11,699 nucleotides of DNA from Rhizobiaceae bacterium (lineage in GTDB: Bacteria > Pseudomonadota > Alphaproteobacteria > Rhizobiales > Rhizobiaceae), in NCBI GenBank assembly GCA_028865845.1, contig JAGWJK010000048.1, positions 1 to 11,699 of the forward strand, read 5' to 3'. Under the pieces are notes generated by a model. It was not told the origin of the DNA. It worked only from the letters and a program-made list of their open reading frames with translations, and did no database searches. Each line of letters starts with the position of its first letter. Position 1 is the first letter of the stretch. The position numbers were made by a program, and so were the translations under genes. Shown here in pieces: positions 1 to 7,163 of this stretch.

Positions 1-1
1 C

Positions 2-469
2 GGCGTGCAGGTGGCCCATCCCAACAGCCTCGTCATCGACATCGCGGGCGACGCCTCGGTGCAGATGACGATCCAGGAAATGTCGACGGCGGTGCAGTAC
101 GAGCTGCCGATCAAGATCTTCATCCTGAACAACCAGTACATGGGCATGGTGCGGCAGTGGCAGCAGCTGCTGCACGGCAACCGCCTGTCGAATTCCTACA
201 CCGAGGCGATGCCCGATTTCGTCAAGCTGGCGGAAGCCTATGGCGCCGTCGGTCTGCGCTGCGAAAAGCCCGGCGATCTCGACGCGGCCATCCAGGAGAT
301 GATCGATGTCGACAAGCCCGTCATCTTCGATTGCCGCGTCGCCAACCTTGCCAACTGCTTCCCGATGATTCCCTCGGGCAAGGCGCATAACGAGATGCTG
401 CTGCCGGACGAAGCGACCGACGAAGTCGTCGCCAACGCCATCGACGCCAAGGGCCGTCAGTTGGTCTGA
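2..469 (+). CDS. ilvI: Acetolactate synthase large subunit, C-terminal part (5' truncated by window edge)
   Basis: This is the last ~155 residues of the catalytic subunit of acetohydroxyacid synthase. The enzyme joins pyruvate to pyruvate or 2-ketobutyrate in the first common step of valine, leucine and isoleucine synthesis. The frame is open from base 2, so the gene starts outside the window. The visible part is the ThDP-binding domain: GDASVQMT followed by IQEMSTAVQYELPIKI and LNNQYMGMVRQWQQ, the family's thiamine-diphosphate/Mg2+ motif and active-site loop, and a late MIPSGKAHNEM segment typical of the C-terminus. The regulatory small subunit gene follows 116 bp downstream on the same strand, the usual ilvIH/ilvBN order. 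Family assignment is near certain. The symbol could equally be written ilvB. Confidence 0.95.
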   Translation, partial: GVQVAHPNSLVIDIAGDASVQMTIQEMSTAVQYELPIKIFILNNQYMGMVRQWQQLLHGNRLSNSYTEAMPDFVKLAEAYGAVGLRCEKPGDLDAAIQEMIDVDKPVIFDCRVANLANCFPMIPSGKAHNEMLLPDEATDEVVANAIDAKGRQLV

Positions 470-476
470 TCCTGTC

Positions 477-508
477 GCAAGGACATGGCAGGCTTGCCGT
501 GTCCTTGC
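477..508 (+). promoter_or_regulatory. Strong hairpin in the gap between the acetolactate synthase subunit genes
   Basis: GCAAGGACA (477-485) pairs perfectly with TGTCCTTGC (500-508). The stem continues inward through a T-G wobble and GGCA/TGCC to a GGCT tetraloop, giving about 14 pairs. Only two T residues follow, then CCCATAAAAG, so it is not a classic terminator. It may be a partial terminator, an RNA-processing site or a stability element that sets the ratio of the two subunits. The structure is seen directly; the function is inferred. Confidence 0.5.
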
Positions 509-585
509 TTCCCATAAAAGAAAATCATTGCACCGGCGCCGTACTGGCATCCCGAATATAAGAACCGAGGAAACGGACGAGGAAT

Positions 586-1158
586 ATGAACGCACACCTT
601 CAACCCACGGGCTCCGCCTATTTCATTTCGCCCGAGACGGCAGTCGCCGAAAGCCATACGCTGTCGGTGCTGGTCGATAACGAGCCCGGCGTCCTTGCGC
701 GCGTGATCGGCCTCTTTTCCGGCCGTGGCTACAACATCGAGAGCCTGACCGTTTCCGAAACCGAGCATCAGGCGCACCTGTCGCGCATCACCATTGTCAC
801 CCGCGGCACGCCGCAGGTGCTGGAGCAGATCAAGGCGCAGCTCGAGCGCATCGTGCCGGTGCACCGCGTCCTCGACCTGACAGTGCGCGCCCGCGATCTC
901 GGCCAGGAACGGCCGATCGAGCGCGAAGTGGCATTGCTGAAGGTGGCCGGTAGCGGCGATGCCCGCGCAGAAGCGCTACGGCTGGCGGATGCCTTCCAGG
1001 CCAAGGTGGTCGACGCCACCGTCGAGCACTTCATCTTCGAAATCACCGGCAAGTCCTCGAAGATCGACCAGTTCGTGGCGATCATCAAGCCGCTCGGCCT
1101 GATCGAAATCTGCCGTACCGGCATCGCCGCGATGAATCGCGGGCCGCAGGGAATGTGA
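586..1158 (+). CDS. ilvH: Acetolactate synthase small (regulatory) subunit
   Basis: This is the regulatory partner of the large subunit encoded just upstream. In this family it raises catalytic activity and confers feedback inhibition by valine. The 190-residue length is normal for bacteria that lack a plant-like duplication. An N-terminal ACT domain is visible at about residues 24-98, with HTLSVLVDNEPGVLARV, the glycine-containing LFSGRGYNIESLTV turn and SRITIVTRG. The C-terminal domain (about 110-185) includes EHFIFEITGKSSKIDQF and ends in GIAAMNRG. The ATG at 586 follows a purine-rich GGACGAGGA ribosome-binding site. The roughly 20-residue extension before the ACT domain looks like the rhizobial form of the protein. 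Some databases call it ilvN. Confidence 0.96.
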   Translation: MNAHLQPTGSAYFISPETAVAESHTLSVLVDNEPGVLARVIGLFSGRGYNIESLTVSETEHQAHLSRITIVTRGTPQVLEQIKAQLERIVPVHRVLDLTVRARDLGQERPIEREVALLKVAGSGDARAEALRLADAFQAKVVDATVEHFIFEITGKSSKIDQFVAIIKPLGLIEICRTGIAAMNRGPQGM

Positions 1159-1185
1159 GCACGGTCGTTCGTTGACCGGGCGAAG

Positions 1186-1210
1186 AGCGTCGCGTAGTTT
1201 GCGCGACGCT
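1186..1210 (+). terminator. Hairpin after ilvH, possible terminator
   Basis: AGCGTCGCG (1186-1194) and CGCGACGCT (1202-1210) form a perfect 9-bp GC-rich stem around a 7-base loop, 27 bp after the ilvH stop. No T-run follows (TGATACG), so any termination would be weak or Rho-assisted. The structure also argues against the TTG at 1210 as the start of the next gene, because that codon overlaps the hairpin. Confidence 0.4.
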
Positions 1211-1248
1211 TGATACGTGACGAAGCCGGTTTCGAACGAGGTGTGAGA

Positions 1249-2286
1249 GTGGCATTTTCGGCCAGCGAAGATTTGCCTGGAGCCGGCGACAGGAGCTGGT
1301 ATCCGCCTGCCGGGACGAACCTCGGGGCAACATTTTTCGTTCGCAATGCCTTTCCTTGGCTCTGCCAATATTTCGGGTCGCAGACGATTGCCTCCACCCT
1401 GTCGCCCGGCATTCAGGGCGTTCTTTCCTGGGGTGGCCGCAGCCCGGCTAAAATGGCCGGTGCGATCAGCCGGATGCGTGGCCTGAGGCGCTGGAATCTG
1501 GAAGACGGATTTCTGCGCTCCGTTGGCCTCGGCAAGGCCGGAGCCGTGCCCTTGTCCATCGTAGTCGACGATCTTGGCTTGCCGGTGGATGCCGGTCGTC
1601 CGTCGCGCCTGGAGCGGCTGATCGCCGGAGCCGGCACGGAAGCCGGCGAGATCGGCAAGGCGATCCGCGAGCAGATCGTCCGCCACAGGATCTCGAAATA
1701 CAATCATCTCCCGCATAAGGAGCCGGCGATCGAGCGGACGCGCAAACGCCGCCTCTTGTTGGTCGACCAGGTTGTCGGCGACATCTCGGTCGGCAAGGCG
1801 CTCGGCTCGGCCGCTTCGTTCGAGCGCATGCTTGCCGACGCTCTGGCGACCGGCGAGCAATGCGTGATCCGCACCCACCCCGATGTGATGGCAGGGTATC
1901 GCAAAGGCTATCTCAGAGAGGCCGCCAAGAAACATCCCGGCGCGTTATTTCTGCAGGATCCCGTGTCGGTGGCGTCGATTCTTGACGTCGTGGATGAAGT
2001 CTGGACCGTCTCGAGCCAGTTTGGAATGGACGCGCTCCTGCGCGGAATTCCCGTCCGCTGCTATGCCGCGCCATTCTACGCGGGATGGGGGCTGACGGAG
2101 GATCGTTTCGGCGTGCGCGCGAAAGCCGTTCTGGCCGGCCGGCGCGACAAGCTTCGTACCGTCGACCAGGTGACCGCCGCCGCCTTTTCTCTCTATCCCA
2201 CCTATCGCGACCCTCGCGACTGGCGACTGATAGACGTTTTCCAGGCGATCGAGCTCGTCGTGGCGCAGCAGCAGGCGGGCCGATAG
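1249..2286 (+). CDS. KpsC-like capsule polysaccharide / Kdo glycosyltransferase, single module
   Basis: The protein belongs to the capsule synthesis family (PF05159, KpsC/KpsS type). KpsC members build the short beta-Kdo linker that joins capsular polysaccharide to its lipid anchor at the inner face of the cytoplasmic membrane. Visible signatures, numbered from the GTG at 1249, are LSWGGRSPAKM (59-69), the hallmark EDGFLRSVGLG (85-95), PLSIVVDDLG (101-110), LVDQVVGDISVG (171-182), THPDV (209-213) and ALLRGIPVRCYAAPFYAGWG (262-281). Full KpsC carries two such modules in roughly 670 residues; this one has a single module in 345. The GTG at 1249 is preferred because AGG at 1239-1241 sits 7 bases upstream; a TTG at 1210 would add 13 residues but falls in a hairpin. 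Family assignment is firm. The exact sugar transferred cannot be read from the sequence. Confidence 0.88.
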   Translation: MAFSASEDLPGAGDRSWYPPAGTNLGATFFVRNAFPWLCQYFGSQTIASTLSPGIQGVLSWGGRSPAKMAGAISRMRGLRRWNLEDGFLRSVGLGKAGAVPLSIVVDDLGLPVDAGRPSRLERLIAGAGTEAGEIGKAIREQIVRHRISKYNHLPHKEPAIERTRKRRLLLVDQVVGDISVGKALGSAASFERMLADALATGEQCVIRTHPDVMAGYRKGYLREAAKKHPGALFLQDPVSVASILDVVDEVWTVSSQFGMDALLRGIPVRCYAAPFYAGWGLTEDRFGVRAKAVLAGRRDKLRTVDQVTAAAFSLYPTYRDPRDWRLIDVFQAIELVVAQQQAGR

Positions 2287-2291
2287 GGTAC

Positions 2292-3137
2292 CTAAATCAT
2301 CTCAAGCGGCTTCTTGCGCGGCGGCGGCGGGAAGGCGGCGTCGAGGGCTGCCCAGTCTTCGTCGCTGATGTCGAGCGAAACCGCGTCTCGATTTTCACTG
2401 ACGCGCTGGACGCTAGAGGTTTTCGGTATGACGATCACGCCGTCGCGTTCGAGCAGAAAGGCAAGTGCGATCTGCGCGGGGGTCGCCTGATAGGTCTTGG
2501 CAATGCGGATAAGGTCCGGATGGTGGGCCAGGCGACCCTGTTCGATCGGCGAGTAAGCCATGATCGGGATGTTTCGCTGCTGGCACCAAGGCAGCAGGTC
2601 GAATTCGATGCCGCGTCGGCCGAGATTGTAAAGCACCTGATTGGAGGCAACCTGATCGCCACCCGGTACCGTCAGCAGTTCCTCCATGTCGTCGACATCG
2701 AAATTCGAGACGCCCCAGGCGCGGATCTTGCCGGCCGCCTTCAGCTCCTCGAAGGCCTGCACGGTTTCGGCCAGCGGATGTTCGCTGCGCCAATGCAGAA
2801 GGTAGAGATCGATGCGATCGGTCTTCATTCGCTTCAGGCTGCGCTCGCAGGCGTCGATAGCGCCTTTGTGGCTGGCATTCCAGGGGTAGACCTTGCTGAC
2901 CAAGAACACCTCGTCGCGCCGTCCCTCGATGGCTTTGCCGACGATCTCCTCGGCGCCGCCTTCGCCATACATTTCGGCGGTATCGATCAAGGTCATGCCG
3001 AGATCGATCCCCGCCTTGAGGCTGGCGATCTCATCGGTTGCCAGCGATGTCTTCTCCCCCATGTTCCATGTGCCCTGGCCGAGCGCGGGCACCTCGATGC
3101 CTGAGGGAAGGGCGACGGTGGGGATCGGATCGTGCAT
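2292..3137 (-). CDS. Aldo/keto reductase
   Basis: This is an NADPH-dependent oxidoreductase of the aldo/keto reductase superfamily, a cytoplasmic TIM-barrel enzyme that reduces aldehydes and ketones. All four catalytic residues are in place: Asp52 and Tyr57 in [14 protein letters not shown], Lys82 in [11 protein letters not shown], and His115 in [10 protein letters not shown]. The C-terminal half has [10 protein letters not shown] (about 147-156), the substrate-pocket NQVLYNL and [15 protein letters not shown], and the cofactor-binding [16 protein letters not shown]. Its 281 residues are normal for 2,5-diketo-D-gluconate reductase-like members. The start ATG follows GAGGACAGGCC. The gene converges on the KpsC-like gene with only 5 bp between stop codons and has no recognisable terminator of its own. 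The natural substrate cannot be deduced. Confidence 0.93.
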   Translation of the reverse strand: MHDPIPTVALPSGIEVPALGQGTWNMGEKTSLATDEIASLKAGIDLGMTLIDTAEMYGEGGAEEIVGKAIEGRRDEVFLVSKVYPWNASHKGAIDACERSLKRMKTDRIDLYLLHWRSEHPLAETVQAFEELKAAGKIRAWGVSNFDVDDMEELLTVPGGDQVASNQVLYNLGRRGIEFDLLPWCQQRNIPIMAYSPIEQGRLAHHPDLIRIAKTYQATPAQIALAFLLERDGVIVIPKTSSVQRVSENRDAVSLDISDEDWAALDAAFPPPPRKKPLEMI

Positions 3138-3164
3138 GGCCTGTCCTCGTTGTGGATGCCGCGA

Positions 3165-3192
3165 AAGATAAATCCATTCATCGGGATTTCAA
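3165..3192 (-). promoter_or_regulatory. Candidate sigma-70-type promoter for the aldo/keto reductase gene
   Basis: Read on the minus strand, TTGAAA (3192-3187) is separated by 16 bases from TATCTT (3170-3165). These match the -35 and -10 consensus at 5 of 6 and 4 of 6 positions. Transcription would begin about 20 bases before the ATG at 3137. Short promoter matches are common by chance, so support is only positional. Confidence 0.4.
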
Positions 3193-3260
3193 TCACCGCA
3201 TTCCTGTCATGGTGACAATCGCCCTGTGGCGTTCGGAGGGAAGTTGATTTAGGTGCTGGT

Positions 3261-3286
3261 AAAAAATCACCCGCCAATTGCGGGTG
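3261..3286 (-). terminator. Leftward terminator-like hairpin with U-tract, no upstream gene
   Basis: CACCCGC (3268-3274) and GCGGGTG (3280-3286) form a perfect 7-bp stem around a 5-base loop. On the minus strand the stem is followed by A and six T residues (3267-3261), the textbook layout of an intrinsic terminator. It lies upstream of the aldo/keto reductase start and of its candidate promoter, and every neighbouring gene to the right is on the plus strand, so its target transcript is not obvious. Confidence 0.5.
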
Positions 3287-3343
3287 CATTATCGACTGCG
3301 TGCGTCTGCCGATCATCAAGGGAGCGGCATTCCGGGAGGCCCC

Positions 3344-3937
3344 ATGGAGCTGAACACATTTCTGGCTCTTCTTTTGTTTGCGTTTACGACATCGATCACC
3401 CCTGGACCGAACAATATGATGCTCTTCGCATCGGGCGTGAATTTCGGCTTTCGCCGGACGATCCCGCATATGCTTGGCATCGGTGTCGGTTTCCTGTCGT
3501 TGTTGCTTGCCGTCGGGCTGGGGCTGGGGGCGCTGCTGCATACGGTGCCGATCGTCTATACCGTGCTGAAGTTCGCCGGCGGTGCCTATCTCGTCTGGAT
3601 CGCCTGGAAGATCGGCACTTCGCGCAGCATCGCCGAAAAGGAAAGCGGCGCGCGTCCGATGAGTTCCCTGAATGCCGCGGCGTTTCAATGGGTCAATCCC
3701 AAGGCATGGGTCATGGCGGTAACCGCTATGGCGACCTATACGAATGAACAGCTTTACCTTCTAAGCGTGCTGCTGGTCGGCTTTGCTTTTGCCGCCGTCA
3801 ACGTCCCAAGCGTTTCGACCTGGGCCGGCTTCGGCTCGGCCCTGCGCGACTGGCTGTCCGATCCCGTCCGTCTCAAATGGTTCAATATCACCATGGCTGT
3901 CCTCCTGGTTCTCAGCCTCTGGCCGATGCTGAAATAG
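3344..3937 (+). CDS. LysE/RhtB-family amino-acid exporter
   Basis: This is an inner-membrane efflux protein of the LysE superfamily, whose members export amino acids or related small metabolites using the proton gradient. The 197-residue protein is mostly hydrophobic, with about six membrane segments. The family signature TPGPNNMML is at residues 19-27, after the first hydrophobic stretch, followed by GVNFGFRRTIPHMLGI. A second conserved segment, FQWVNPKAWVMAV, occurs in mid-protein, and the protein ends in a hydrophobic helix with LSLWPMLK. The ATG at 3344 is chosen because GGGAGG (3334-3339) precedes it; the frame is open further upstream but without a good ribosome-binding site. The gene ends 93 bp before the nitrile hydratase genes. 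Its substrate is unknown, and membership of the same transcript is possible but unproven. Confidence 0.93.
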   Translation: MELNTFLALLLFAFTTSITPGPNNMMLFASGVNFGFRRTIPHMLGIGVGFLSLLLAVGLGLGALLHTVPIVYTVLKFAGGAYLVWIAWKIGTSRSIAEKESGARPMSSLNAAAFQWVNPKAWVMAVTAMATYTNEQLYLLSVLLVGFAFAAVNVPSVSTWAGFGSALRDWLSDPVRLKWFNITMAVLLVLSLWPMLK

Positions 3938-3974
3938 CTGTATCGCCGCCGGGCTCGGGAAGACGATTCGAGGC

Positions 3975-4003
3975 TTGGCGGGTCCGGCGCGAAAGCCTAG
4001 ACT
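3975..4003 (+). promoter_or_regulatory. Possible promoter of the nitrile hydratase operon
   Basis: TTGGCG (3975-3980) and TAGACT (3998-4003) are separated by exactly 17 bases and end 27 bp before the alpha subunit ATG. The match to consensus is only moderate, strongest in the -35 TTG. An alternative is read-through from the exporter gene. Confidence 0.3.
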
Positions 4004-4030
4004 TCAGTCCTGTTCGACGAGGGATGTGCC

Positions 4031-4696
4031 ATGCACGATCATGAAGACGGTCATCACCATGATCACGATCATCAATGTGGTCACGACCATGATCACAGTC
4101 ACGACAACCACTATTCCGACATGCAGGCGCGCGTGAAGGCGCTGGAAACGCTGCTGACGGAAAAAGGGTTGATCGATCCGGCGGCGATCGATGCCATTGT
4201 CGAGACCTACGAGACGAAGGTTGGCCCGCGCAACGGCGCGCAAGTCGTCGCGAAGGCCTGGAGCGATCCGGAATTTGCCGAATGGCTGCGCCGGGATGCG
4301 ACCGCGGCGATTGCGAGCCTCGGCTTTACGGGCCGGCAGGGCGAACATATGCGTGCCGTCTTCAATACCCCAGAGACCCACAATCTCGTCGTCTGCACCC
4401 TCTGCTCCTGTTATCCCTGGTCCGTGCTTGGCCTGCCGCCAGTTTGGTACAAGGCGCCGGCCTATCGCTCTCGTGCCGTCATCGATCCGCGTGGTGTGCT
4501 TGCCGAATTCGGTACGGTCTTGCCCGCGGAGAAGAAAATCCGTGTCTGGGATTCGACCGCCGAGCTGCGCTATCTCGTCATTCCCGAACGGCCTACTCGT
4601 ACCGATGGAATGAGTGAGGCCGCTCTTGCCGATCTCGTCAGCCGCGATGCGATGATCGGCACGGCGCTCGCCACGAAACCGGAGGCGACGGTATGA
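4031..4696 (+). CDS. nthA: Nitrile hydratase alpha subunit, cobalt type, with His-rich N-terminus
   Basis: This is the metal-bearing subunit of nitrile hydratase, which hydrates nitriles to amides in the cytoplasm. The metal site VCTLCSC lies at residues 121-127. In this family Cys122, Cys125 and Cys127, with the Ser126 backbone, hold the metal, and two of the cysteines become oxidised to sulfinic and sulfenic acid. Thr at position 123, rather than Ser, is the mark of the non-corrin cobalt class. The following [14 protein letters not shown] is also canonical. The first ~28 residues are unusual: 12 histidines plus Cys16 interleaved with Asp, a likely metal-binding tail that could help cobalt loading. 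The remaining ~193 residues match the normal family length. The ATG follows ACGAGGG (4017-4023) by 7 bases, and the stop overlaps the beta start as ATGA. Confidence 0.96.
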   Translation: MHDHEDGHHHDHDHQCGHDHDHSHDNHYSDMQARVKALETLLTEKGLIDPAAIDAIVETYETKVGPRNGAQVVAKAWSDPEFAEWLRRDATAAIASLGFTGRQGEHMRAVFNTPETHNLVVCTLCSCYPWSVLGLPPVWYKAPAYRSRAVIDPRGVLAEFGTVLPAEKKIRVWDSTAELRYLVIPERPTRTDGMSEAALADLVSRDAMIGTALATKPEATV

Positions 4697-5352
4697 ACGG
4701 GCCGCACGATCTCGGCGGGCAGATGGGCTTCGGTCCGGTTGCCCCGGAACCGAACGAACCTCTATTCCATGCGGACTGGGAGAAGAGAGCGCTTGGAATC
4801 ACGCTCTCCTGCGGTGCGTTCGGTGCATGGAGCATCGATGAAAGCCGACACGCGCGCGAAAACATCCCGCCGGCCGATTATCTTGCCGCCAGCTATTACG
4901 AAATCTGGACGCGTGGCGTCGAGATGCTGTTGCAGCGACATGGCTTCGTGACGGGCGCGGAATTGCTATCCGGCCATTCCGAGCGCCAGGGAACTGCGCC
5001 GAAACGCATCCTTAAGGCCGACATGGTCGCCGGCGTTCTCGCGAAGGGCGGTCCGTGCGACCGGCCAGTCGATGCGGTGCCGATCTTTGCGGTCGGCGAT
5101 CGCGTGCGCACCAGGAATTTCAATCCGACAGGCCACACGCGGTTGCCGCGTTACGCCCGCGCCAAAACGGGTGTGGTGGAAGCCGTACAAGGCTCCTTCG
5201 TCTTTCCCGACGACAATGCTCACGGCCGAGGCGAGAATCCGCAATGGATTTACACGGTCGTTTTTGATGGGGCGGAAATATGGGGCGAGGGTGCTGATCC
5301 CTCTCTTACCGTCTCGATCGACGCGTGGGAGAGCTATCTTGAGCGCGCCTGA
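4693..5352 (+). CDS. nthB: Nitrile hydratase beta subunit
   Basis: This subunit pairs with alpha, completes the active-site cavity and shields the metal centre. The N-terminus [16 protein letters not shown] is diagnostic of the family. The helical region includes ESRHAREN (50-57) and [13 protein letters not shown]. The C-terminal SH3-like barrel starts at about residue 130, with [23 protein letters not shown] (151-163) and a WGEGADP segment near the end. In characterised enzymes two beta arginines hydrogen-bond to the oxidised alpha cysteines; Arg52 and one of Arg153/Arg156 are the likely equivalents here, by motif rather than alignment. The 219-residue length is normal. The ATG overlaps the alpha stop by 4 bp, indicating translational coupling and equal stoichiometry. 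Confidence 0.96.
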   Translation: MNGPHDLGGQMGFGPVAPEPNEPLFHADWEKRALGITLSCGAFGAWSIDESRHARENIPPADYLAASYYEIWTRGVEMLLQRHGFVTGAELLSGHSERQGTAPKRILKADMVAGVLAKGGPCDRPVDAVPIFAVGDRVRTRNFNPTGHTRLPRYARAKTGVVEAVQGSFVFPDDNAHGRGENPQWIYTVVFDGAEIWGEGADPSLTVSIDAWESYLERA

Positions 5353-5710
5353 GGCCTCGTCGCCGCTTACGCAATCGCCGCAACTGCCGAAATCCGCCGA
5401 TGGCGAGCCCGTTTTCCCCGAACCGTGGGCGGCAGAGGCTTTTGCCATGACCGTGCATCTGCATCAGCAGGGGGTGTTCACCTGGAGCGAATGGGCCAAG
5501 CAGCTTTCGGCGGAATTGTACCGCCCCGGCCGCGCGGAGGACGGGAGCGACTATTTCGACTGCTGGGTCGCGGCGCTGTCCGGCCTGCTGGTGCGTCGTG
5601 GCATAGCCGACGCCGATGCGATCCTTGCTCTGCAGAAAAGCTGGCAGCGCGCGGCGGAAGCAACGCCGCACGGCAAGCCGATCCTGCTCGAAAACGATCC
5701 AGAACGCTGA
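5339..5710 (+). CDS. Nitrile hydratase accessory/activator protein (P14K-like)
   Basis: This small protein is the maturation partner of cobalt nitrile hydratase. In studied systems it escorts the alpha subunit and promotes cobalt insertion and cysteine oxidation. At 123 residues it resembles the N-terminal helical domain of beta, with PVFPEPWAAEAFAMTVHL (24-41), GVFTWSEWAKQL (45-56), DYFDCWVAAL (71-80) and a terminal stretch of charged residues. No in-frame ATG precedes these motifs. The TTG at 5339 is chosen because GGGAGAG (5327-5333) lies 5 bases upstream; it overlaps the end of the beta gene by 14 bp, so translation is coupled. The frame remains open upstream to 5072, but that part is antiparallel to known motifs in beta and is a shadow. 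The gene is followed by a strong terminator. Confidence 0.9.
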   Translation: MSAPEASSPLTQSPQLPKSADGEPVFPEPWAAEAFAMTVHLHQQGVFTWSEWAKQLSAELYRPGRAEDGSDYFDCWVAALSGLLVRRGIADADAILALQKSWQRAAEATPHGKPILLENDPER

Positions 5711-5715
5711 CCAGT

Positions 5716-5821
5716 CTAGAGCGGTTCAGCTTTTCAAGGAAGCCGAGAACCGCTCTATCTTTTTGTTTTTTCACAATTCCGGACGGAAAACCGCTGCACA
5801 CTTTTCCTGGAATTGCCCTAG
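5716..5821. repeat. Palindromic intergenic repeat, RIME-like, two tandem hairpins
   Basis: The element is bounded by near-perfect inverted ends, CTAGAGC (5716-5722) and GCCCTAG (5815-5821). Inside are two palindromes. The first pairs TAGAGCGGTTC (5717-5727) with GAACCGCTCTA (5747-5757). The second nests CAATTCC (5774-5780) with GGAATTG (5809-5815) around GGAAAA (5785-5790) with TTTTCC (5802-5807). A ~106-bp unit with two large palindromes fits the known architecture of Rhizobium intergenic mosaic elements, and the wording of the second palindrome is familiar from rhizobial intergenic DNA. Both statements are from memory and no copy search was possible. There is no second copy in this window. 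The CTA at 5818-5820 is the stop codon of the minus-strand anti-sigma gene. Confidence 0.65.
5717..5771 (+). terminator. Intrinsic terminator of the nitrile hydratase operon
   Basis: A perfect 11-bp stem (5717-5727 with 5747-5757) is followed immediately by TCTTTTTGTTTTTT (5758-5771). It begins 7 bp after the activator stop. The 19-base loop is long, but the stem plus T-run is the clearest terminator in the window. It is formed by the left half of the palindromic repeat. Confidence 0.8.
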
Positions 5822-6608
5822 GACGAAAACTGCTTGTAGCATTCGTCGGCCACCTGCCGCAGCATATCCCGTGAAATCTCGCCGGTGACGGCATAGCCGA
5901 GGCTGCCGTCGATCCAGTAGAAAGTTTCGACGGTACCGGTGCTGGAAAAGCGGAAACTCGTCGTCGTATTGTCCTTGTTGGTGCCGACGAGGACGGTAAG
6001 GCGTTGGCCGGCTGCGTTTTCATACATGAAGAGGGCGCCCGGAGCGCCATTGATCGGCAGGAGCCGACCGCCCACCAGCTGGAAGCCGAGCGACTGCAGG
6101 CCCGGCACCTTGAGATTGGCGACGTTCATGCGTTTGCCGAGCCAGGTGGCCAGATGCGCTTCCTGATCGGCGCCGACCTCGACAGGATGGCGGACATCGC
6201 TGGCATAGACGATGAAGGCCGATTGCGCCTGCCTCGGCAGAGCTTCGATGCCCGCAAGGCGAAGCTCTGGCTGCGTCAGAAGCAAGGGTCCGAAATGACC
6301 GGCGGCAGCACCGGCGAGGAAAAGAGCGACAGATGCCGCCGCCATGCGCAGCCATCTCCGCGGGGGAGCGGGCGCGGGAAGCTGTGCCGCTGCCGGCTTT
6401 ACCAGTTCGCGGTCGTTTTCCCTGGAGATTTCGTAGGGCGCGAAAAGTTGCTTTATGCCAGCGTTCTGGGCCTGCCAGATGGCAACCATGCCGGCTTCGT
6501 CGGGGTTTTCTGCAAGCCATGCCTCCAGCCGGGCGTGATCGTCCGGCGGCAACAGCCCGTCTGCAAAGGCGTGAAGATCCGCTTCGGTCACGGTCGGGTT
6601 GCGTTCAC

Positions 6609-6612
<4 letters not shown>
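5818..6612 (-). CDS. Membrane-bound anti-sigma factor
   Basis: This is the likely inhibitor of the ECF sigma factor encoded just upstream, whose stop overlaps its ATG as ATGA. The cytoplasmic N-terminus (about 8-60) has the anti-sigma helical fold: TEADLHAFADGLLPPDDHARLEAWLAENPDEA in outline, then GMVAIWQAQN. A Pro/Ala-rich linker leads to one membrane segment at about residues 88-112, preceded by PPRRW, leaving a ~150-residue periplasmic sensor domain with conserved-looking GFQLVGGRLLPINGAPGALFMYE. There are no cysteines in the N-terminal domain, so the HxxxCxxC zinc site of ZAS anti-sigma factors is absent. The protein is 264 residues. Its stop codon is donated by the adjacent repeat, so the original C-terminus may have differed. 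The signal it senses is unknown. Confidence 0.88.

Positions 6613-7146
<534 letters not shown>

Positions 7147-7163
<17 letters not shown>

Noticed and set aside
1210..1248. TTG at 1210 as the start of the KpsC-like gene
   Set aside because: It overlaps the 3' arm of a perfect hairpin and has no ribosome-binding site. GTG at 1249 has AGG at a good distance.
976..1935. Long minus-strand open frame (319 codons) across ilvH and the KpsC-like gene
   Set aside because: It is antisense to two genes with clear family motifs, has no recognisable domain, and long antisense frames are expected at this GC content.
2085..3104. Long plus-strand open frame (339 codons) over the aldo/keto reductase
   Set aside because: It is antisense to a reductase with all four catalytic residues in place. 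The translation is Arg/Gly-rich at first and motif-free.
4031..4110. Tandem CATGATCAC-type sequence resembling a short DNA repeat
   Set aside because: It is explained by His-Asp codons in the alpha subunit's N-terminal tail. Unit lengths are irregular, so it is not a CRISPR or regulatory repeat.
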